Assembly (NCBI RefSeq): GCF_901933205.1 | Contig: NC_044596.1 | Coordinates: 6,692,214-6,756,213 of the forward strand | Direction: 5' to 3' | DNA: 64,000 nt | Origin: Camarhynchus parvulus | Lineage: Eukaryota; Chordata; Aves; Passeriformes; Thraupidae | Shown here: in pieces, positions 34,401 through 46,400 of the stretch | How positions within the stretch are numbered: position 1 is the first letter of the stretch | Layout: each line of letters begins with the position of its first letter | Made by a program: the position numbers and the translations under genes | Notes under the pieces: generated by a model | The model's database searches: none | The model's input: the letters and a program-made list of their open reading frames with translations, nothing else | What the model was told of the DNA's origin: nothing

Positions 34401-37400
34401 TGGGTTCTGTTAATCAGTGGTTGCTCTGAGGTTCTTGTGCCATTGTGTTCATCAAATTCTCTGTGTTCTGAAAGACCTCCTTCCTTTCTTCCTTAGGAAT
34501 CTGAGTAACAACAGAATAACTACTCTAGAAGCAGGTTGCCTTGATAACTTATCTAGCTCACTAATGGTGATAAAACTGAACAGAAATAGGATTAGTATGA
34601 TTCCACCAAAGATCTTCAGATTGCCTCATGTGCAGTTTCTGTAAGTAACAGTCTTGAAAACATCCAAACAACATTTACAGCTGAGCTGTTAATCTCAGCA
34701 TGTTCTTGACTTTCACACAGTGATGCTTGTTGCAAGGTGTCTTAATATTTGACTGTCATCTTTATGAAAGGGAACTGAAAAGGAACCGGATTAAAATAGT
34801 GGAAAGTCTTACATTCCAAGGATTGGAATCCTTAAAATCCTTGAAAATGCAGCGCAATGGGATTAGCAGACTAATGGATGGAGCATTCTTTGGCCTGGGT
34901 AATATAGAGGAATTGTGAGTATGCCTGGTTATGGAGTATTTTAGCATAAAGAAAATGGCTCTGGGTGGTTGTGTCCTGTACGGTTTCCCTTACATCAAGG
35001 CTGTGCTGAGATATTGACAAAATCATAGGAAAAGAGTTTTCCCATTATTTTTATGTCATGTCTGGTTACTTCAGAAGTGCTAAGATACATTTCCCCATTC
35101 CTGGAAGTGTTCAAGGCCAGGTAGAATAGGGCTGAATAGGTTGAATAGAGCAACCTGGTCTAGTGGAAGGTGTCCCTGCCCATGGCAGGGAGCTGGAATT
35201 GGAAGATCTTTGAGGTCCCTTCCAACACAAACCAGTCTTGTGATTCCTTTATATTGGTCCTCTTTCCAGCTTCTTCCTACATGTTGATCAAGAATGTTTG
35301 TCTCTGTAGTTGCTTTTTGCTGGTTTTTATTTGCAATCCCCATAACATGGGGTTGTTCTTTCCTCCGTGACTTTGACAGTGTGAACACAAGGATGTGTGA
35401 TGCGATGTTAGCAAAAGACTTCTTTTTTAAGAAGTTATTTTTGAGAATAGAGACTATAGTTTTGTTTCTGCCACTCATCCCTGAAGCTGGTGTTTAGTTA
35501 CTCAGTTCTTCATATACTTTAGTTGCTTTTTTAAAATTCAACAGGATTGAAAGAATAATGCATTTTGTGTTGTCTGAGGCTTAAAGTTAATAAATAATTT
35601 TGACATCCGTAAGGTGAAATTTTGTAAGTAGATGTTTCATTGATTATCTATTTGGCAAATGTTTTTTCCGTCTAATTCATTAGAGAACTGGAACATAATA
35701 ACTTAACAGAAGTAAACAAGGGCTGGCTGTATGGGCTGCGGACATTGCAACAACTCTATGTTAGCCAGAATGCCATTACCAGGATCAGCCCAGATGCATG
35801 GGAATTCTGCCAAAGACTTGCTGAGCTGTAAGTCCTGGGCTACTATTTATTGGGGATTTTTGAAATGTTGCAGTTATTGATTGGCAAGAATGAATTACTG
35901 AAGGAAGTACTCAATTTCCTTGCTAGGCCCATGATGATGTTGTATTTTAATTATAAGTATTCTGTTAGAGAAATTAGAACACAATAGTTAATCAAGTCAG
36001 ATAGTATCTTAATAATTAGTCCCCCTGCATGCCTTTAAAGTGTGTGTTGAATGTTTTCAGAGACTTGTCATACAATCAGCTCACTCGCCTCAAGGAATCT
36101 GCCTTTCTGGGACTTGGTTTATTGGAGAAGCTAAACCTGGGTGACAATCGCATTAATCACATTGCTGATGGTGTCTTTAGAGGTCTGACAAATCTTCAAA
36201 CCTTGTAAGTACGGAAAACTTCAAACAGAAGTTTCAGTTTAGTGCTATTTTAGTTTAAGTGGAGCTTTTGGAAGTAGAGACAATGGATATTGCACTGTGG
36301 GAGCCTGAGATCATTGTTGGTGCTGTCCTGCCTGCAGGTGTGGAAGGGCTGATAATCTTTTGGCTTGCCAAGATGACAGAATTCCAGCCCAGCTAAAACA
36401 AGCCAACTGCTCAATTGCAGAGGTAGTAAGAAACAATGACTTGGTGACCTTGGGTGCTCAGATGTGTGTCCTGTGGCTTCTGAGAGGTGTGGGTACCTTG
36501 TGTATCCAGTTGTGGAGCAAATAGCCTGGAGCTCTTTATTCTAGAGGGTTTCCTTAGGTTTGGAACCTCAGAAAGCAAGGCCTGAACCTTTCTGTGTTGT
36601 AGAGGGTGTGGTTTAACCTATCTTGCTCATGTTCTGACCTCACAAACATAACAGGGGGTGTAGAGTTGCTTCTTGCTGTTTAAGGCACAGCTTTGCACTT
36701 GCCAGGATTTTTTCTGGCAGATCTTGGATATTTCTGAAGAGATCCAGTCCTGTCCCAAGTAGATCTGAACAGTTATAATTATCTTAAACAACAGTACTTG
36801 AGAAAGGAGTGAAAATTCATAACCCCTCTGTCACTTCATTAAATAAACGCTTAAATAAGCAAATTCACCAGAGAGATTCATGCAGTAAGTCATACTCTGT
36901 TAACCTTAATACAACCTTTTAATGAAATAATTAAACCTAATTTCTTAGATTTAGAGTAGCATGAAAATGAACAAGAGCAGATTAATTAGTAAGTTGTCCT
37001 GGGCTTTCAGGGGTGTCAACAGTGAGGGCCTGACCCTTTGCTTTGGGACTGGAATGTGCAGGATGGAGAGCAGGGATGATTAACAAGGCTCCAAGCATTA
37101 GTGCCCAGCCAGGCATGAGGAGCCAACTCCTCTCTCACACAATGAGGGGTTTTCTTTTGGGCTGCTCACTCATTTTGCTGAGTGGTCTGAGTAGTGGAGT
37201 GTAAAAATACCTCAAAAAATGAGAGATACCATGTGGTTTTAGTTCCATTGTTGATTGTGTGCTGGTTGTTTGGTGCTACAGCTGGTGTACATATTTCTGT
37301 GTGTGGTTTTAACAGGACTTCCATATTTCAGAGTAAGAAAAGTAAGAAAATTGTTGTTACCACTGATGATATCCTGGAGGTTGATCCCAGTCTCTTCCAC

Positions 37401-40400
37401 AATGGTGTTCTACACAGTTTACAGTCTCACGTAATGGGAAAGTAGATCCTTCATTTTCCCCTCATTAGCACAGGGAAAGAGGTGCTTATATGAGTGGTAT
37501 ATACAGTTGCCTGTGTATGCAGCTAGATTTGTGTCAGTTGACTTGTTTGGAAGCTTCGTCTAGCTGTTTGTAGAATATCAGGTAAAACACAGGGCAGACT
37601 ATTTTTTATTAGCGTGATTTCCTTTAAATACACTCCTCTCTATGCATGGTGGTATCAAAACAGCTGCTTTTGGCTCAGTCCATGCCATTCAGGCTAAAAA
37701 TGCAAGTGAATTTATTTCATCTTCTTTCTGAAGAGCATTTAATCCTCTCCAAACTGTATTGCTCTATTGCTTTTGCTGTTCAGACCTTTCTTCTCCATGA
37801 GGGGCTGAAGTGCTATGCTGAGGTCAACCAGAAATACCATTAGCTGATAAAAAGATTTGTGAGCAGAATATCAACTTCATCTTGAAAAAGCCACCACGGT
37901 GTGCCTGGCAGGCCTACACTGTAGTCTGGGTGTAATTCCTTAATATGCTAATGCTGGTATAAGCCTGTTACTTGTGAAGGTTAATGCTGCTGGTGTATTG
38001 GTTAATTCTCTTACATGAACCAACTTGCTTCAAAAGCCTCTCCCAGCTCCTGGCATATAGTCCATCACATGAAAAGTACTGGTCAGACTGGGGCTTTCCT
38101 TAAATGCCACATCAAGAAGTTCTGCTGCGCAGTTTGTTTGTCATGCTTACTGCAGCACTTACCATGAAGTTTTCCCTTTTACCCCTCTGAAGTGAGAAAT
38201 TTATTTCCTGACAAGTTTAGTTTTGTAAAAGATTTGAGACCTTCCAGGTGTGCCAGAGCCCCATAGCTGGCCTGTCTTCCCCAGCTCACCACTAGCCCTG
38301 GTTAGAATGATGTTCCAAGTCTTCTTTCTGAGAAATGTCTTCTCCTGCAGGGACTTGCGGAACAATGAGATCTCCTGGGCCATAGAAGATGCAAATGAAG
38401 CTTTTGTGGGACTCAGCAGGCTGGATAAACTGTATGTATTACAAATTAGGGGAGCAACAGCATTTCCCAGGCATGCAGAGAGGGAGAGTGCAAAATATTA
38501 AGTAATTGTCAGTCAATGACATGAGGTAGAAAGTCTTTCTCACAGTGTTTCCACTTGTGTGTAACAACCACTCGATGTAGTCCTGGGTTCCTTGTTCAGG
38601 GGCATCAGATCCATGTAGCACTGCATTTCCTTACAGCACCAATTTGATGAGATGAAGCATAAGTATTTGACTGCATTTATTATTGAATACCTCACTCCCT
38701 CTGTGTGGTGATTGTCATTTTTTGTGTTTCTTTGGTTTGGGTAAAAGTTACTACTTATCAAAAAAACAACCCCAAAATACAAAGTATTTTTGAGCAAATT
38801 TGAAACACTATTGCATTAACAAACTGCTTGATACTTAGACTGTGCACTTTTTATCCAGTGCCACGTGTTTTCTGGGAAGTTCCATCCTGTGTAGTTACAA
38901 ACTTTGTTTATAACAAATAGCCTGGTGTGAGGGTGCGGTCCCAGAAGTTGTATGGTGGTAGCCGGTTGGTATTAGGAAGTTATTGCTCCATTCCCAAGTT
39001 CTACTTATTGCTCTTTCATCCTCCTGACTTAAATTATCTTCTGACACATTTCTGATCCAAATCTCTAAGTTAAAAATAGAAAAGAAGCCCTGTTCTCAGG
39101 AAAAATAGTTGAGCCTTTAAGCTAAAAAGAATAGTATTTAGTCCTGTATCTCAACTACCATTGAAAAAAATGTAGTTAAGCATCATAGGGTATTTCTTTT
39201 GGGTCTTGTTTCTGAACTCATATTGACATTCAGACTGGTTTCTGGGCCTTTATTTTCAGAATCTTGCAGGGAAACCAAATTAAGTCAATTACCAAAAAAG
39301 CATTCTCTGGTCTCGAAGGACTTGAACATCTGTAAGTATTTTAATTTGTAGAACTCCTAATTATTTGTCAACTTTGGTCTTGTGCTCTTTGTGAGATTTT
39401 CAAGTATTTAACTGAAGGCAGCATGAAATCACACTGACTCCTCATTGTACTCTTTGCTTAACTTACAGAGATTTAAGCAACAATGCAATAATGTCCATCC
39501 AAGAAAATGCCTTTGCCCAGGCTCAGCTGAAGGAGCTGTAAGTTCATAACAATTATTTAGAGATTCTTTACAAGCCCTACCTTGGAAAGAATTCTTCAGC
39601 CATTGTAGGGTTGTTTGAAGTTGTCTGAAGTGTGCCTGCTTTCATCATGAAATATTTGCAGCAATGCTGGTAAAATATCAACTCAAAGTTGGTAGCAGAA
39701 TATTCAGATTTAAGGTTTGATAAAATCTTCAACTGTATTTCCTTATTTGCAATTAGGAGGAGTTAACTTTTTCTTGCAGTACTGAACCATTAAGCTTTTC
39801 CTATTCTGATTTTGCAGCAGGCTCAGTGCTGCATGTAGGCAGTGAACAAAACAAATAATTCATCAGGAATCTCTCAGGGGGATTAGCAAATCCTGGTCTT
39901 TTCTTCCTATTTTTGGGGGCTAGGGAAAGGCTTTAAAATTCACAGCTAGACAGTATTTTCTACGTGCTTAGCAGATGTTTAAGCTGATAGGGTCTCTTGT
40001 GGTCTTCAGACATCTGAAGTAGTATAATGTGAAATGACCTTCGCACCCAAGACTAATACTACTGTAATGCGGTCCTTTCTGTGAGATAAAGTCTCTGACT
40101 GTTGTAATCTGGTCTAAAACTGTTTACTACTCCATTAGTTAACCTTGGCCAGATGGACTTAGTCTGCAAGATCTGCTGCTGTGAGGAGACTATTTCAGGT
40201 ATTAAAGTTGCGTTCTCTGATGTATTTTAAAAGTGATGAGTCATTGATATGTGCAGGCAAAGAGTAGGATGGAATCCTGGCTTGTTTGGCCTCTTTTCTC
40301 CCATGACTGGCTGCATCTTAGGCTAGATCACTTCTTATTAAATGCTAGACTGTCTCAAGTCAGTCAAACTCATATTTGGAGTATGGCAAATAAAACTCAG

Positions 40401-43400
40401 CCCCCATGTCCTGAAGTCAGTTCAGAGGTGGCGTCTGGCTCTCCAGCGAATGAGTAATAATACTTGGGAAACTTTGAAAGCAGATGGTAGGAAAGAAGAG
40501 ACCCATCATTGCTTTCTGTTGGTAGGTTTTCTGTGGAGCAGAGAAAACGAGCTGCAGTTGATATCTGTATGAAACAAATCACTTTTGGCCTTAAATATTT
40601 ATCCGCTGGCATTAAAATGAGAATTGAGGCTTTTGCTCATTTCATAATGGCAGTTGTGTTTAGTTTGAAACATGGAGCTGCACTGCAGTGTTGTGTTCTT
40701 TTAATTGCTTTAAAGAGGGATGAGATAATTGTAAAGACAGGCTTAGTGGTTTTGGGATTGTTTTTTAGAAGTTGAAACTCTGAGTTTATATTCTCCAGGG
40801 TTAAAATGAAATGTTAGATTTTAATTATGATATAGGGGGACTGATTCTAGCATAAATACTCAAGATTTTATAATGAATACCTGTAAGTATAAAATAATAC
40901 TGTAAATATATGTCTGTATGTGTATGCTTTAAGTTGCTTTGCTGTGTGAAATCACATGTATGCATGTGAAATAAACTTCACTCACCCTTTTGTTTTGCCC
41001 TGTTTCTGCAGAGTGTTGAACACAAGCAGTTTGCTTTGTGATTGCCAGTTGAAATGGCTGCCCCAGTGGCTCAGTGAGAACCATTTGCTGCAGGCTGTCA
41101 GTGTCAGCTGTGCTCACCCTGAGTGGTTGGCAGGACAAAGCCTTCTCAGTGTGGACCTTGATGACTTTGTTTGTGGTTTGTATTTTTAGTGACTTTTGAT
41201 ATAAAAAGCACAGTAACACAAGTTTTGTAGCTGAAATCAGGCTGTAGTTCTGGGGAGGTACTTGGTCCTGGCCATGGTGCCCATGTACATCCCTGAGTCT
41301 GCTGTATGTTTGGGGTTTAATTCTGCATCTTTTTGCTCTGTTTTATGGTGTTTGAGCACTGAAGTTAACCCGAAGGAGTAGTGCTGTTGGGCATTGTTAT
41401 TTATTTAGCTTACTAGTAGGAAAGGATTATGCTTTCATTCTCCCTGCTTATGACTACTTTTAGCTTTGTAAGGTCTGTTTGACACTTTCTTCCTGCTCCT
41501 TGCCCGTACCAGCAGAATATTGCAGAATCATAAAATAGTTTGGGTTGGAAGGGACCTTAAAGATCATCCAGTTCCAACCCCTGCCATAGACAGGGACACT
41601 TTCCATGAGAACAGGTTGCACCAAGCCCTGCTCAACCTGGCCACGAGCTCTTCCAGGAATGGGACAGCCGCAGCTCTGGGCAAAATAGAGTAGTTCAGGC
41701 TCTGGCGCATTTTCTGGTGCTCCATAACTGTGATGTTTATGGTGGTCTGAAACTCTTTGCCCAGAGTCTGCGAGAAGCCTGTGGCAGACCTGATGTTTCC
41801 CTTTCCTGGTGAGCAAATTTATAACAGTTATTTGTGTATGTGCAATTCTTTCATTGCTTTGGTGGCAAAGGCTACAATAGTATTCATGTAGGTGCATGCA
41901 TCAACCTCTCCGCTCCAGTACCACCACAGTGGCATCTGACAGAGCTCTGCATGTGCCTGTGGGAGTGTCTTGGCTGAATTTATGGATGTGGAAATCATTT
42001 TCATCGAGTGGGATGAGTTAGTGGAGTTCCAGCTTGTCATGCTTTGTGCTTGTGGAACTTCAGGGCTCTTCAGGGTATTTAAACTATCTGAAAGTAAGTC
42101 TCAGTCCTTCATAAAATGGTCTGGCTCTTCAGCTGAGCAGGATTTTTGAGTGTGATCTAAATATAGCAAGTTTCAGAAGTTGGACAAAAGGCAGGGCTGC
42201 TCAGCACCACATTTCTACACTGTTTTCAATGCTGATTCTTCTGCCTCCTTCACAGCTTGATTTCCAGCTCAAAATAGCTGAATTTGTGCCCCTCAAGCAG
42301 GACATCTGTTCCCAAAGTTTTGGTTTTGTTTGCATTCTTTCAAGTGAGTTTTCTTGCAGTATTAATTCAAGTTTAAGAGGAAAGTAGCTGATCTTCGTGC
42401 TTTTCTTTTCAGATAATTTCCCTAAACCACAGATCAGAGTGCACCCAGAGACCACGGTGGCCCTGCGAGGCACAAATGTGACCCTGATGTGCACTGCTGT
42501 GAGCAGCAGTGACTCCCCCATGGCCACGGCCTGGCGCAAAGACAGCGAGGTCCTCTATGATGCTGACGTTGAGAACTTTGCCAGGTACCAGCAGCAAAGT
42601 GGGGAGGTGCTGGAATACACCACTGTCCTGCACCTCTTCAATGTGAATTTCACTGATGAAGGGAAATACCAGTGCATTGTCACCAATCACTTTGGCTCCA
42701 ATTATTCCAACAAAGCCAAGCTGACTGTCAATGGTAAGTGATAATGGTAAAAAAAGAGAAACACTCTGAACCTAAAACTCCATTTAGGTAGCTACAAGTC
42801 TATTTTTCACTAAAGCTGGCCCAAAATACTCTTGCAAATATCAATGGGATTTAGATGTATCACACATAATTTTATAAAGCTAGAAAGAGGTGATTTTTTT
42901 TTGTGGATGAAAAGCCTCTGTTCACTTTTTTGACAAGTGGCATTTATCTCCCATGCTTTATTAGAACACAATTAGTTGTTCATTTTGTTAATTGGAGGTG
43001 GAATTCTTTAAACTAAAAGCTCCCTCTACTGTCTTCTCAGAACTCAGCACCTTTCCCACATGTTTGTAAAACTGGGGAAGACTCATCAGAAAATAAGTGT
43101 TAAAAACTTTGAAAAGTCAAAAGTGAAGTTTTTTTTTTATTTTTAGCCATCGTGATTGTTTCTTTTGAGGGAAGGGGAGGTAAGAAGACAATGTTCACAT
43201 CAGTCAGCAGGCCACTGGTCCCCACAGTACCTCAGAGCAGAGGTGATGAGATGGAAGCTTGCCTTCCCTGTTAGCAGAGAAGAAAAGTGTGGCAAAGACT
43301 TTTCCCTTGATTCTTTCCATGAGAAATCATCTTCTTCCCTTCATCATCTTAGAGGAACTTAATGGCTTTAAACTGAAATAGGGTACGTTTGTATTGGATA

Positions 43401-46400
43401 TTAGGAAGAAATTTCTCCCAGTGAGGTTGGCACAGGTTACCCAGAGCAGCTGTGGCTGCCCCATCCCTCTTAAGTGTTCAAGGCCAGGCTGGACAGGGCT
43501 TGGAGCAAGTTGGGAGAGTGGAAGGTGTCCTTGCCTTTGGGCATGTATTGTCTTAAGGATCTCTTCCAACTCAAAACTTTCTGTAGTTCTATGAACACTG
43601 CAGATTCTGTATTTAAATTTTGGGAGAAAAGCTCTTAAAAATAACCACTGAAAATTTGTGCAGTTCTTCAGAAGAATCTGTTGCTCTCTCTTACGGAGTG
43701 TTTCAGATATGTTTTCAAATTTCCTCTCTACTGGGGAACTTTTGCTGCATTTTACCTGATAATGAAAATGCTGAATTGATGTCCCCTTTGTTCCAGAGCT
43801 CCCTTCTTTCCTGAAAACTCCCATGGATCTCACTATCCGCACCGGGGCCATGGCCCGCCTGGAGTGTGCTGCTGAGGGCCACCCACCCCCACAGATCTCC
43901 TGGCAGAAAGATGGTGGCACAGACTTCCCTGCTGCAAGAGAGAGGAGGATGCATGTCATGCCTGAGGACGATGTGTTCTTCATTGCAAATGTGAAGATGG
44001 AAGACATGGGGATCTACAGCTGCATGGCCCAGAACATCGCAGGGGGACTGTCAGCCAATGCTACCCTGACTGTGCTGGGTAAGTGTGACTGGCCTGTACT
44101 GGCAGATGGATCCCTGCACAGCTGAGGTGGAAGTGTAGCTTAGCTATAAGTAGCAAGTTGAAATGGTGGAGAATGAAGTTAAAATACAAGGAGCAGCACT
44201 TGGTGTGATGTTTACACAATGAAGCTTTAGAACCTGAGTTGCAGAGCTGCCTGGTGGAGTTGGAGTTAGTGTGATCTTTGCAGGGAGCTGAGCGGCATAT
44301 CTTAGTCCAGCAGTGTAGATCAGGCAAGTAATTTGTGTTGCTTTATAGCAAATTTTGTCACAGGTAACAAACTTGCCACAAAGAAGACCAGTGGGATCTT
44401 GGGATGCATGAGAAAGAGCATTGCCAGTAGGTCAGTGAGGTGATCCTGCCCCTCTGCTCAGCCCTAGTGAGGCACATCTGGAGTACTGTGTTCAGTTCTG
44501 AGCTCCTCAGGACAAGAGGGATGCAGAGTCCCTGGAGCAAGTCCAGCAGAGGCTACAGAGATGATGAAGGGACTGGAGCATCACTCTTAGAAGGAAATGG
44601 TGAATGGTTGGACTTGATAATCTTAGAGGCCTTTTCAAACCTAAATGATTTCATGATTCTGTGAAAGGCTTATGGAACTGGGCTTGTTCAACCTTGAGAA
44701 AAGATGGCAGAGAGGAGCCCTCATCAATGTGTGTCCGTGTCTGCAGGGAGGGGTCAGAGGATGGACCTGGCTCTGCTTGGTGCTGCTCAGCCATGGGACA
44801 AGAGGCCGTGGGCAGAAACTGATGCACAGCAAGCTCTGCATGAATGTGAGGAAGAACTTCTTTACTGTGCAGGGACAGGCTGCCCAGAGTGGAGTCTCCC
44901 TCGCTGGAGATGTTCCTGGATGCAATCCTGTCCCATGTACTCTGGGATAACCCTGCTTGAGCAGGGAGGTAGGACCAGATGACCCACTATGGTGCCTTCC
45001 CAGCTGACCCATCCTGTGAACTATGCTGAGTAATAATGGAAGGTCAGTTCCTTCCAGACTCTTAACATTATGGCCAAATTTAGAATTGGAGTGGCACAGG
45101 TTTCCCAAAGCAACTGCAGCTGCCCCATCCCAGGAAGTGCTCGAGATGCTTGGGTGGGGCTTGGAGCAACTTGGTCTAGTGGAAGGTGTCCCTGTGTATG
45201 GCAGGGGATGGGACAGGATGATCTTTGAGTTTCCTTCCAACCCAAACCATTATAGTTTTCCATGATACTTTAAAGTTATCTTACAATTTCACTTTTTGTC
45301 CCAGAAACTCCTTCCTTCATGAGGCCCCTGGAGGACAGGACAGTGACCCGAGGTGAAACTGCCGTCCTGCAGTGCATAGCTGGTGGCAGCCCTGCCCCTC
45401 GCCTGAACTGGACCAAGGACGATGGTCCCTTGACAGTCACCGAACGGCATTTCTTCGCTGCAGCAAATCAGCTCCTCATCATTGTGGATGCAGGACTGGA
45501 GGATGCTGGGAAGTACACATGCATCATGTCCAACACACTAGGCACTGAGCGTGGCCATATTTACCTAAATGTCCTGGCTTCCCCCAACTGTGATTCTTCC
45601 CAGAGTGCCATTGTCCATGAAGAGGATGGCTGGACAACAGTAGGGATTGTGATTATCGTTGTTGTGTGTTGTGTGGTGGGAACATCCTTGGTGTGGGTTA
45701 TCGTCATCTACCACATGAGGAGAAAGAATGAGGACTACAGCATCACTAACACAGGTTAAGTGTCAAATCAACCATCTCTGGTCCTGTTTTTAGTCCAAAA
45801 CACTTGAAATTTCTGGATTTGTTACAAATGAATAAGATTAAAGAACTGAAGATTTCCTTCTAAAATCCCTTCAGGGTTTTGCTCAAATTCCCCCATTTTA
45901 GAAGTTCTTTTAAATACCAGAAGTGTGCTAATTCTATTCCTTATACACTCGGTTTGCCCTACATTGAGGGAAAACAGTAAAGTTTGGAAGTAGATATTTG
46001 AATAAATTTAGAAATGTTTTCAGGGCCTGGAATAATAGGTGTAAAGTATCTTTCTGGCCCTGTCAGCTTTGAACTGGCTGTCTGGATTTGTAATTACTGA
46101 GGTAGAAAAACGATACCTACATGCAAGTTGAAATTCTGGATATTCTTGTTAATGTGGGGAATAGTGGTGGTAATACCTTGAAATCTTCACACTGTTTAAT
46201 GTTGCCAATGTTAATTCTGCCTTGCAGAGGAGATGAACCTACCTGCTGACATTCCCAGCTACCTGTCCTCCCAAGGAACACTGTCTGAGCCTCAGGAAGG
46301 CTACAGTAGCTTGGAGGCAGGGAGCCATCAGCAGCTGATGCCTCCAGCTGGCAGCTACATGCACAAAGGCACAGATGGTAAGCAAAGGCCTCAGGTGTGT

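Larger units (their letters stand above)
44079..45304 (+). other. LRIG2: LRIG2 intron 14 (CR1-rich)
   Basis: About two thirds of this 1.2 kb intron is CR1: an older copy split by a small insertion, and a further copy that ends about 35 bases before the exon 15 acceptor. Confidence 0.85.

Noticed and set aside
36330..36430. Possible extra LRIG2 exon after exon 8 (CCTGCAG acceptor-like site)
   Set aside because: The translation does not continue the LRR pattern, and exon 9 at 38351 joins exon 8 in phase with residues matching human LRIG2.
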